A DNA stretch of 64,000 bases, taken from NCBI RefSeq assembly GCF_014648815.1, contig NZ_BMRV01000010.1, forward strand, positions 124,001 through 188,000, read 5' to 3'. Under the pieces are notes generated by a model. That model was given only the letters and a program-made list of their open reading frames with translations, had not been told where the DNA came from and ran no database searches. The stretch is from Streptomyces flaveolus. Lineage in GTDB: Bacteria > Actinomycetota > Actinomycetes > Streptomycetales > Streptomycetaceae. Below, piece by piece: positions 33,901-42,700 of this stretch (the first letter of the stretch is position 1; every line of letters begins with the position of its first letter). A program made the position numbers and the translations under genes.

Positions 33901-34296
33901 GGTGATCCGGCAGCGTCGCAGGGCGAGCGATCCTCCGGCCCTGCTGAGCACCGCGGCCCAGCCGCCGCCCACCACCTCGCAGCCGTCCATCGCCACCTGG
34001 CCGCGCGCGGCGAACACCACGGGCACGTCGCTCTCGCCGCCGCGCAGCAGCAGGTCGGTCAGGCTCACCCCGTCGGCCGCCAGGGTCAGGGCGCTGTCGC
34101 GGCGCGGGCAGATCTCGACGCTCCCGCGCGGTCCGTCCGCGACCAGGGTGACCCGGGTGCCGATGACCAGGCTCTCGGCGTAGCGGCCGGGACGCACGCT
34201 GATGACCGCGCCCGAGCGGGCCCGCGTCAGCGCCTCGCCGATCGACGCGAAGCCACCGGACCCGTTCTGGTCAACGGTGAGTACCTGGCGCGTCAC
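30931..34296 (-). CDS. Right-handed beta-helix protein fused to two CbxX/EccA-type AAA+ ATPase domains
   Basis: 1,121 aa, GTG start with AGGGAGG upstream. Residues ~5-530 are a parallel beta-helix with many PbH1-like turns (phrases such as LRRCRITNSAGAGVVE and LENCEIDSAGASALRI). Two AAA+ domains follow, each with Walker A GPPGTGKTTVARLY (about 608 and 893), Walker B GGVLFIDEAYTL or GGVLFIDEAYAL, and sensor/arginine-finger phrases NPGLASRF. This AAA+ type includes CbbX and EccA, the cytosolic ATPase of mycobacterial type VII secretion, whose TPR domain is here replaced by a beta-helix. I infer a chaperone-like unfoldase or substrate handler for the giant protein. It is first in an operon with the 952-aa gene and divergent from the SseB-like gene. 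Confidence 0.85.
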   Translation of the reverse strand: MTRQVLTVDQNGSGGFASIGEALTRARSGAVISVRPGRYAESLVIGTRVTLVADGPRGSVEICPRRDSALTLAADGVSLTDLLLRGGESDVPVVFAARGQVAMDGCEVVGGGWAAVLSRAGGSLALRRCRITNSAGAGVVETSSVGSVVEDCVIEHLGTSALVVGENGRLTVRNSRLRDARGNGLLANGEARGVMEDCEISSTDKPAIALEGASSFQVSRTEVHGVTVGAYVTSSSRTVLEDVRVGDSTGHGIVVTGGADPALRRCSTDSTRGSGLLVLGRSRGTYEDCTFTSAAQAGIRVTESSSPVLTGVQVRDARTVGVQLTDESAAEFDRLEVADAKGVAVSIRLGANPLLRRLRVVRSGGHGVEVAEDGRGRLENCEIDSAGASALRIEGHGNPFVGDSALTGATRAGVSVGARGQGSLRDCTVTGSGTEGISVEDGGDLSLARVEVRDSGAHGMLIAAGARASLNGCEFTGSTGDGIRIDTEEQVTVTHCSVRDNRGAGLRHSRPGPRLAVEALTSNGNRAADTWQGAPPPEPGSYGATATDKAATGADGRPAEPQGPLAELQALVGLDGVKNQVTTLVNLNQLAQRRARLGMPAPPMSRHLVFAGPPGTGKTTVARLYGSILAELGSLRSGHIVEVARADLVAQIIGGTAIKTSEVFERALGGVLFIDEAYTLLSDSKGSGADFGQEAIDTLVKLMEDHRDDVVVIVAGYSKEMEGFLSANPGLASRFTRTIEFVNYTVDELVTIVETMCAAHRYELDPLTREALALHFTAIPRDATFGNGRAARRVFEEMVDRQAFRLSTQQEVGESDLTLLLPEDVGEAEAAKVRGGAEENAPEDSDVLAQLNGMVGLAAVKHEVNGLVSLLTATRQRQALGLPTPSISHHVVFAGPPGTGKTTVARLYADLLRSFGVLPRGQLVEVSRADLVGRYIGHTAQLTAEAFERARGGVLFIDEAYALTPENSPSDFGREAVDTLLKLMEDHRDEVVVIAAGYTHEMRRFLDSNPGLASRFSRHIPFSDYTTDELVTIVRRNAENVGYFCTPETLEALRGYLDALPRDRSFGNARLARQLVETMVTRQAGRLQSVVDPGLDALTRLLPEDLPFAPAPRDLGPVVAE

Positions 34297-34317
34297 GAAC
34301 CGACCTCCCTAGCCTGA

Positions 34318-34345
34318 GCCGCCCGCGGACGTCCACGCGGGCGGC
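34318..34345. promoter_or_regulatory. Perfect 10-bp inverted repeat before the beta-helix/AAA+ gene
   Basis: GCCGCCCGCG (34318-34327) and CGCGGGCGGC (34336-34345) with an 8-nt spacer, 22 bp upstream of the GTG start on the minus strand. It may be an operator or a hairpin in the mRNA leader that affects access to the ribosome site. Confidence 0.4.
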
Positions 34346-34382
34346 ATCGGATCAACATCATCACCAGTGCCGTCCGCCGAGC

Positions 34383-34438
34383 CCATATGCGCGGCTACTG
34401 AAAGGTGACTGATTTTCCGGGCGCCGTGACGCATATGG
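34383..34438. promoter_or_regulatory. Paired CCATATGCG / CGCATATGG inverted half-sites in divergent promoter
   Basis: CCATATGCG (34383-34391) is exactly inverted as CGCATATGG (34430-34438), 47 bp apart start to start. Each contains the palindrome CATATG. AT-containing elements like this are scarce in such GC-rich DNA. They lie between the beta-helix/AAA+ gene and the SseB-like gene, a natural place for shared control by looping or two-site binding. Confidence 0.45.
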
Positions 34439-34467
34439 ATTACTTAGCCGAGGTCGTGTGCCCTACG

Positions 34468-34486
34468 GGCGGGTTACTGTCCCGCC
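34468..34486 (+). repeat. Small hairpin in the leader of the SseB-like gene
   Basis: GGCGGG (34468-34473) pairs with CCCGCC (34481-34486) around a 7-nt loop, about 30 bp upstream of the GTG start. It could influence translation or be incidental. Confidence 0.3.
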
Positions 34487-34517
34487 GGAAACCGCTCACC
34501 GGCATAGGGAAGAACTC

Positions 34518-35324
34518 GTGGAAGAACCTGCCGCGGAAATATCCGGACATGTGCAGACGGAAACGTCCGACGACGTCTTCATGGCCTTGCCCGGCGTGGT
34601 CGCCGCCACCGAGCCCCTCTCCGGGGAACAGCCGCCCGGGGAACCGCTGCCCGGATCGACCGCGGAGGATGCCTCGGCCGTGAGCGCTCCGGGCGGGGCG
34701 GGCACCGACGGAGACGAGTTCGACGGCGAGCTGCCCGAGCCGCCGGACAACGTCCGGGAGGCGGGCCGGCTGGTTCCCGACCACTGGCTCGGTCTGGTCG
34801 ACCCGGGCTGGTCCGGGCCGGACACGCCCCCGCACTGGGCGGTGATGGGGCAGTGGCGGTCCGACGCGGACGGCGAGATCGTCGGCTGGCGCGACAACCC
34901 GGAGTATCGCCCTTCCCCCGTGATGCTCGGCTGGCCCGAGCCGACCGATCCGGTCGACTCCGCGATGCAGCTCGCGGCCACCCGGTACGGGCCGGGCGAG
35001 GATCTCGCCCGGGCGCTCGCCACGGCCGAGGTCGCCGTGCTGGTCCACCCCGACGGGAGCCCGGTGACCGCGGCGACCCCGGAGGGCGCACCGGTCGTTC
35101 CGGTGTACACCGCGCAGCCCCACCTGAGCGCGGCCGGCCGGATGGCGTCCGAGGTGCTGTCCGTCGACCGACTGCTGGAGCGACTTCCGGAGGGGCACCA
35201 GCTGTACCTCAACCCCGGCGGACCGGTCCCCGCGCTCGTCGAGACGGAGTTCCTGCTCTCCGCTATGGCGGAGAGCAGGCAGGACGTCACCGGCGTGGAC
35301 GAGGGTCCGACCGCCTCGGCCTGA
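34518..35324 (+). CDS. SseB-like type VII secretion-associated protein
   Basis: 268 aa from the GTG at 34518 (AGGGAAG upstream); a GTG at 34458 would add 20 residues without a better site. Residues 1-75 are acidic and disordered. Residues ~80-160 contain VPDHWLGLVDPGWSG and WAVMGQWRSDADGEIVGW. The C-terminal ~110 residues resemble an SseB N-terminal domain (VAVLVHPDGSPV, VPVYTAQPHLSAAGR, then LLERLPEGHQLYLNPGGP). To my recollection proteins with this layout are annotated as type VII secretion-associated and sit beside giant lonely-Cys proteins in Streptomyces; I cannot verify that here. It converges on the giant gene across a hairpin and is divergent from the AAA+ operon. Confidence 0.7.
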   Translation: MEEPAAEISGHVQTETSDDVFMALPGVVAATEPLSGEQPPGEPLPGSTAEDASAVSAPGGAGTDGDEFDGELPEPPDNVREAGRLVPDHWLGLVDPGWSGPDTPPHWAVMGQWRSDADGEIVGWRDNPEYRPSPVMLGWPEPTDPVDSAMQLAATRYGPGEDLARALATAEVAVLVHPDGSPVTAATPEGAPVVPVYTAQPHLSAAGRMASEVLSVDRLLERLPEGHQLYLNPGGPVPALVETEFLLSAMAESRQDVTGVDEGPTASA

Positions 35325-35369
35325 CCGGAGCGGGCCGTCCGCCGTTCCCCCCGGCGCGGCCCGTTTCTC

Positions 35370-35396
35370 CGGGGACCCGGCCGGAACCGGGCCCCG
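35370..35396. terminator. Bidirectional terminator hairpin at the end of the giant gene
   Basis: CGGGGACCCGG (35370-35380) pairs with CCGGGCCCCG (35387-35396) around a 6-nt loop with one bulged A. It directly abuts the stop codon of the giant gene and lies 45 bp after the stop of the convergent SseB-like gene. It is GC-only with no U-tract. Confidence 0.6.
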
Positions 35397-36700
35397 TCAC
35401 CCGTCCCCGTGGCGCGGCCCGCTCCCGCGCGGCCGCTGGTCCGGGCGGCGCGGCTCCCGCACCGCCCAGTCATCGCCGTCGCCGGGGGCGTCCGGGCGGT
35501 CCGTGTAGGTGATCCGGGGCGTACCGTCCCGGGCGCTGTCGAGGCCCACCGGCCGCGAGGACGCCCAGACCCGCCGGCCCGTGAGGTCGGCCATGCGCTG
35601 GGCCAGTTCCCCGTCGCCCTCACCCGCCGTGCCGGACAGCAGCACCAGTGAGCTGTCGCGTCCGATGCCGGCGAGGGCGGAGCCGTCCGCCAGCAGGGAG
35701 GCGAGGGCGGTCTCGTCGAATTCGGCCGGCCCGCCGTCCGCCGCCGGGCGCGATGCCAACAGGTACGGGGTGGCGGCCTCTTCGTAGGCCCAGGTGGGTA
35801 CCACCGCGGTCTCCGGGTCGGCGGCGCCGGAATCGCCCTCGATGTGCTCGAACACCTCGAACGGCACCGGGCCGCCCTCGGTCACGGCGACCACGCGGAC
35901 GTGCTCGACCCGCCCGGAGGGCAGCGGCCGGAGGTGGGAGACCGAGCCGTCCGGTTCGAGGATCTCGGCGCGGACCGGGACGTCCAGTTCGTGTGCGATG
36001 CCCTGGACCAGGCGGTCGACGGCCTCCACCGAGGCCGGGACGGCGTCCGGGAAGCGGGCCGGCGCCGCCCCCTCCCCGGTCAGCCCCCGTCGGGCCTCGT
36101 CGACCTCACGGACCACGTCGGCGACGAACTGATCCCGCGGGCGGCCGGACTCCCGGGGGACCCGGCCGTCGTCCAGCATTCGCCGGTATCGCTCCAGGGC
36201 CTCTGGCGCCGGGTGGTCCGGGGCGGCGGTCCGCGCCGCGTCCAGGTCCACCCGCAGCGTGTCGACCGCCCACCTCAGCACGGCCCGGTGCGGCAGGTCG
36301 GCCAGGCGGGCCCGGTCCAGGGTGAGCACCACCGCGTCGAACGAGCCGTCCGTCCGGGGCCGGGCCGGACGGAACGGCGTACGGGACCTGGCCCCCGCCG
36401 CCTGTGCGGCCGCGGCCCAGGACGCGGACCGGATCCGCCGGGCCACCGACTGGTGCAGCCGCTCGGCGGTGATCCCGGGGTCGCCGGCCACCGCCACCAC
36501 GATGTCGGCCAGGTCGTACCGGGGCGCCCGTGCCAGCTTCGCCCCGGCCGCCTCCGCGTCCGCCTCCGTGGCCCGCGGCAGGGGCTGCGCGGCCTGCCTG
36601 GCCAGGAGTTCCTCGACCTCCGGCTCGTAGAGCTCCGCGTAGACATCGCCGCTGAAGGCGTCGCTGCGCAGCAGCCGCGTTCTGGAGCCCGCTCCCAGCG
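35397..36700 (-). other. Giant protein: C-terminal tail
   Basis: Residues ~9,095-9,528. Mostly helical, then a final alternating segment (SSLVLLSGTAGEGDGELAQR, then LTGRRVWASSRPVGLD) that resembles a degenerate lonely-Cys-type Rossmann half, ending in a charged disordered tail. It contains no HExxH or ADP-ribosyltransferase motif. Confidence 0.5.
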
Positions 36701-39700
36701 GGCCCTCCTCGACGAGTTCGGCCTCCAGCCGGTAGCGGCCGTGCAGCACGATCAGGAAGACCCGGCCCTGCTGCTTGATGTGCTGCTCGCGCCGGTAGTT
36801 CTCGGTGCCCGCGTCCGCCGTGCCGCTGCCGGTGGTCCGCGACGCCCCCGTGTCGCCTCCGCCGGTGGACGGCGGGAGCGACTGGCCCGGCGCCGACTGC
36901 GCCGGGTCGGGGACGTGAAGGGTGCCCGAGCCGGAGACACCCGTACTCACGGTGGGGCGCCAGTGGTCGGTGCCGGAGCTCGATGTCGTGCCGCTCTGGT
37001 GCTTGGTGTAGCGGCCGGCTCCGGTGCCCTCGACCGGACCGACGACCTCCAGGTCGAACAGGTCTCCGGTCAGCCAGAGCTTGGCGTGCCGGGACGGGTC
37101 GCCCGGTACGAACAGCATGTCGGTGAGCAGGTAGCGCCGGCCCGCCGACGCCTCGGCGAGATGGCCGACGATCTGCTGACGGTTCATCACCTGGTGGATG
37201 CCGGCGTTGGTCCGGGTCCGGGCCCCGTCCGCCCGGGGGCCGAACATCCTGGTCATGAGTTCGAGGGCGGCCGGCAGTCCGTCGTCGAGCAGGGCGCCGG
37301 TGATGTAGGCGTCACCGGGCAGCGCGGGCAGCGGTCGCGGGTCGTGGGCCGGCTTCCGGCCGTTCGACGGACGGAACTCGGCCAGGCCGCGCGGCACCTG
37401 CAGCTCCATGCGGCCCCGGACGCTGTTGACGGCGGGGGCGGACCGGGTGGGATCGAGGTTGCGGTACCAGCCCGCCAGCAGGTTGTTCAGCGGTCGTCCC
37501 GCCATGTCGAGCCGGGTGACCTCGACGGTGACGGTGTGGTCGGCACGGAGCAGGTAGAGCCCGTTCCAGCTGTAGACGGTCTGCTCGGTGGTGGCCGTCC
37601 CGGCCTGGCTGACACCCTGGTGGCGGGCCTCCCCCACGGCGAGGCTGCCACTGGCCGAGCTGTTCGGCCCGCCCCCGCCGAACTTGCCGGCGCTCACCCC
37701 CAGGGCGGTGTCCCGGGAGGTGCCGGTGCCCGTGCTCACATAGCCGTGGCCGTACACCTCCAGACCGGCGCGGGGCCGGAAGCCGAACACCTCCGGTTCG
37801 GAGTCCAGGGTGGCCCTCAGGTTGATCCTGACGATGTCGGCGAGCAGCCAGCCGATCGGGTTGACCAGGTAGACCGTCTGGCCGTTGGGGGACAGCAGGT
37901 CCTCCCAGGAGGGGTCGGTCAGCATCGCCTGCAGGGCGTTCACCGAACCCTGGACACGCCCGATCCTCCGCCCGTCCCCGGTCCACATATCGCTCTGCGC
38001 GGCCAGCAGTCCCGGCGCGGTCCGGTCGACCTGCTCCCGCACGATGTCGTAGACCGACCCGTAGCCCCGTTCGAACGTGACCGAGTGGATGCCGCTGTGT
38101 CCCAGGAAGCGACCGCCGGGGTCGCGGCGGGTCAGGTATTCGGGAAGCCCGGTGCCGGGGAAGAGTCCGCCCTCGGGGTCCCGCAGCTCCAGGCCGAAGC
38201 GGGCGCCGAAGTCCGCGCGGATCTGCCGGTCCGCCACGGGCAGGGCGCCGTTGTCGTGCAGGCGTGCCAGCAGCGCGGCCAGCTCCGGGCGGGACACGGT
38301 CAGTTCGTCCAGGGCGTCCGCCGCCGCCTGGTCCGCCGCGGTGAGGGGCCTCGGGCCGTGCGGGTCCGGCACCTGGCCGGCCCAGCGGGCCAGCACGCCC
38401 GCGACCGTGTCCCCGCTGAGCCGCACCTGCCCGGCGTACCAGCGGTTCAGTACGTCGACGAGCTGCTCGTCGGCGACCGGGACGTGGCCCGCGGCGTACT
38501 GCTCCAGCGCCTCGGGTTCGGCGAGCAGGTAGAGCATGGTGCGGCCCGCTACCCGCTCGTTGTGCGAGGCGTACGAGTCCGGCACGAGCTTGGCGTGCTT
38601 CTCCAGGCGGCCGGTCACCTCGTAGTCCACCGAGGTGCGGAAGAGGTACGCCCGGGTGAAGCTGAGCTTGATCTCCTCCTTGGCGCCGGTCCGCCCCGAA
38701 CTGGCCGACCGGTTCCACTGCCGGCTCCAGGAGGCGTCGGCCCCGCCCTGGAGCGAGCCGTCGCCGTCCGGCGTGGCGCCGCCGACGGACAGGTCGGCCG
38801 GTACCGCCCTGATGCCGCGCGAGGTGCTGGCGCTGCTGTTGGTCTGGCTCATCCAGAGCGTGATGGCGCCCAGCACGAAGGGGTCCTGGGTGACGCCCGC
38901 GAAGGACGACGGCCCCATCTGTCCGCTGATGTCCACCGCACCGTGGGAGTCCCGGAAGAAGCCGCTGGTGAAGAACTGGTCGGTCGTGTACCGGCGGCCC
39001 ATGACGGCCTTCAGGTGCGACCGTATCTGCATGGTGCCGGTGAAGGAGGCCAGTTCCTGCACCGCCCCGCTCTGCGGCCCGGAGACCAGCTCGCCCATCG
39101 CGCGCGCCGCCGCGCCGTGCAGCCCGGAGGCGTCCACGTGGAAGATCACCGCGCGGTCGAGGACCGAGGCCGGGGTGGGCCGCGTCCACGGGACGGGGGG
39201 TGCCGGCGGTTCGTCGATGGGAGGGAGGTAGGCGATGGCTTCCTGGCGCAGCAGCCGGATCGGCTGCGGGTCCCGGGCCCCCGGCCTGACGCGCCCGGCG
39301 GCTCCGCTGTGCTGCAGTTCCAGGGTGACGGTGTAGTCGCTGAACAGGGTGAACCGCCGCAGCAGCCCGGTGAGTTCCAGCAGTTCGGGGTGGTTCACGA
39401 GGAAGGACACCCCGTCGCTGCGTCCGGCCGAGACACTGGCCTCCACGCCGGTCGACGCGCCCTTGAGCTGGTGCAGGCGCGCCTTGAAGTTCAGGCCGAG
39501 CGTCAGCTTGCGGGCGACGCCGCTGGACATGCCGGCGGTGTCCATGCCCATGGAGAGGTTGACCGCGGCCATGTCCTCGGTGGTGCCCTCGAAACGCGGC
39601 GCGAGGCCCTCGGACGGCTGGGCCCGGAGGGTGATCAGCACGGCGTCGTGGTCGGCGTCGATCCCCAGGGCGCCCCGGGGAAGGTCCAGGACGAGCCGCA

Positions 39701-42700
39701 TACCGGGTTCCTGGTGCAGCGAGTCGTGCCAGGAGTCGAGACCGCGTGAGGAGAAGAACTTCCTGAGCGCCTCGTCATTCTTCACCTGGACGTCCCGGAC
39801 GTGCGCGTTCGCCCACCAGTGGCCGCCGCCGGTGAGCGGCACGGTGGCGTCGGGCGGCAGGAAGCCGAGCCGGCGCAGTTCCCGCGCCGTCTGCCCGTAC
39901 AGCCGCCGCCCCGTCTCCTCACGGACCTCGACCACACCCATGCCGATGCCGCGTCCCTCGCGGACGAAGGCGGGGGCGTCCAGGTGCGCGGGGTCGCCGG
40001 GCCGGCGCCCCGTGCCCGGGAGCAGGTCCGCCGCGTAGCGCACGAGGCGGCCGGTCGGGCCCTCGTGGACGGTCACCGTGCGCTCGGCCGGCTCCGGTAC
40101 GCGGCCCGCCGCGCGGTCGGCGGCCGTGACCGGGGTGGCGCTCAGCGCTTCCTCGTCCACCGGCAGGCCGTGCCGGAGGGCCTCGCGCTGCGGCACCCGT
40201 ACGACGCCCTCGCCCGGCACCTCGGGCGTGCCGACCGGTTCGTGGCCGCGGACCGCCGAGACGGCGCTGTGGGTGAACTCCAGCAGGTACGCGTTGGTGG
40301 GACCGACGTGGCGCGGCACCACGACCCACAGACCGGTCCGGCCGGCGCTGACGGTGTCCGAGTTGGACCAGGTCAGTGCGAGGCTGCCGCTGATGCCGAG
40401 GCCCAGTGCCGGGTCCTGGAACGGCGTCGGGACCAGGTTGAGTTCCACCGGCAGACTCACCGTGGTGGAGTTGCTGAGGGTGTGGCTGCCGCCGGTGCCG
40501 TCGATCGCCGTACGGACGTTCTCGATGGGGGCCTTGTCGCTGGTGGTGCCCACGCGGACGGCCCCCGGGCGCCGCCTGGTGTGCACGCGGACGGTCGCCG
40601 CCGGTCTGCCGTACTCGTCGTGCAGCGTGAACGGGTAGCCCCGCTCCGGGTCGAGGGCCGCGTCCAGGTGTGATTCGAGGTTCCACAGTTTCTGGAGCAG
40701 TTCCTGGCGGGTCACGCCGCCGACCGGGAGCGCGAGCCCCTGGGCGCGCACGGCCGCGCTGATCCGGTCGAACAGGACGGGCAGGCCGGTGAGACCGGAC
40801 GCGTGGTACATGGCGGGCAGCCGGTGTTCGAGTCCGCCGGTACCGACGGCGGTGACCTGCCGCGGAGCCTGCTCCAGGTAGTGCTCGGGCAGGTAGAGCA
40901 GCAGCCGACGGTCGTCCGCGGTCTCCACCCGGGTGGCTTCGATATCGGTCCAGTCCCGGTCCGCTGCGGTGCGCAGGCGCACCGTCCAGCGGGCCCGGTA
41001 GGCGATCATCCGGGAGTCGCTCTTGGCCGACAGCACATGGCCGCCCTCGGCGTCGCCGACCCAGTTGGTCGACCGCCGGGAGGCGTTGGCCGTTCCGGAG
41101 ACGCCGAGTCCGGCGCGGAGCACCTGGAACACCCCGGGGGCGACGCCGATGCCGTACGACATCGTCAGCGCGCCCCGGGTCGCGCCGGTCGGGCCCGAGT
41201 GGGAGCGGACGAACGCACCCGTCAGGTAGGAGGAGTTGACGGCCTCGTTGGCGCGGAACCGTCCGTCGGCCGGCTCGTCGGGCACCAGCTCCAGCGGCCC
41301 CTCCTCGGGAATGGTCTCCAGCACCGTACGGTCGCCGGGGCGGCTCCCGCGCCCCGGGGTCCCGCGGCCGGCACCCGGCTCGGTGACCCGGCCGGGCGTG
41401 TTCGCGGGCCCGGTCCCGGGCGTCCCGTCGACGGCCGTGCGCGCCGTACGGCCGTCGTACAGGCCGGCCGGTTCACGGACCCCGCGCGGGTCCTGGGGAT
41501 CGAGGGTGATCAGCGCCTCCACGCCGCCGAGCGGGACCATCAGTCCGTCCACCGCGTCCGCTGTCGGCGGCACCATGTAGCGGTAGTTGCTCAGCAGGCG
41601 CTGCGGCAGGGCGTCCCACAGCGCCTGCGGCACGCTGTGACCGGCCTCCTCCGCCAGCCGGCGCAGGGTCCGGATCACCTCGGGCAGGTGCGGCAGACCG
41701 GCCCGGGGGATGCCGATGGTGCGGGCCGCAGGGTCCACTTCGACGGGCTCTCCCCACGGGGAGACGTACACCGGTCCGAGTGCGGCGGGCCGGTCCGCCG
41801 GCCGCGGCTCGGACGTCTCCGTTCCCGGCGCGGGCGGCGTCGCCGTGTCGCTGGCCCCCCCGGACGGTGCCGCGTCCGTGTCCACGGTCTCCGCGGCCGA
41901 CGCCGCCGTGTCCGTGGTCTGCCCGCTCCGCGCGGGCTCCTCCCACGGGTCGGTGCTCCGGGTGGCGAAGGCCGGCACGCCGTCCGGGTGTTCGGCGTCG
42001 AAGAGCCGGAAGCCGGATTCCCGAGCGTCGACTGCTGCGGGCGGGGCGACCTCGCCGAGCGTGCCGGCGGCCGGGTCCAGCGCCAGGCCGCGGGCGCTGG
42101 CGAGGACGGGCGTGCCGAGGGCCGCGGCGAGCTCCGCGGCGTGGCGGTCCGCGCCCGCGCCGATCAGCAACGGGGAGAGTCCCGGCACGGTGGCGTTCAG
42201 CAGCGCGGCGAGCGCGTCCGTGCGCACCGGCAGGCCGTCCACCGTCAGCCGGCCGTCGCCGTCGTGCGCCCCGAGGACCACGACCGCCGCGGGCGGGAGG
42301 AGATCCGGCAGCCGCTCCATCGCGGCCGGGCCGATGCCCAGTTCGGCGGCGGTGACGCCGGGCAGGGCGACGGCGAGCCGGCGGTCCTCGTGCCACACCG
42401 TCCGCGATCGCTGCATGAGGGACTCGACCGGGGGTCCCTCGGCCGGTTCGGCGGCCCCGGCGGCCGAAGCCTCGGCCGGCACTGCCGCGCCGGTCTCCCC
42501 GACCGCCTCCCCGGCCTCCCCGGCCACCTCGGCCGCCGCCGGGCCGAACAGGTCCGGCAGCAGGTCCGTCAGTCCGCCGGCCAGGTTCCCGTCGGCGTCG
42601 ACGGGCAGCATGCCGACCAGACCGTCCGGCACCGACACCCGCAGGGTGCGGACGGGTCCCTGGACGATCACGTCGAGGCCGAGGCTGTAGTAGTCGAACT

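Noticed and set aside
35900..36010. HEL in the giant protein's C-terminal tail (IAHELDVPVR) as a third zinc protease
   Set aside because: The second histidine of HExxH is missing and no downstream glutamate motif follows.
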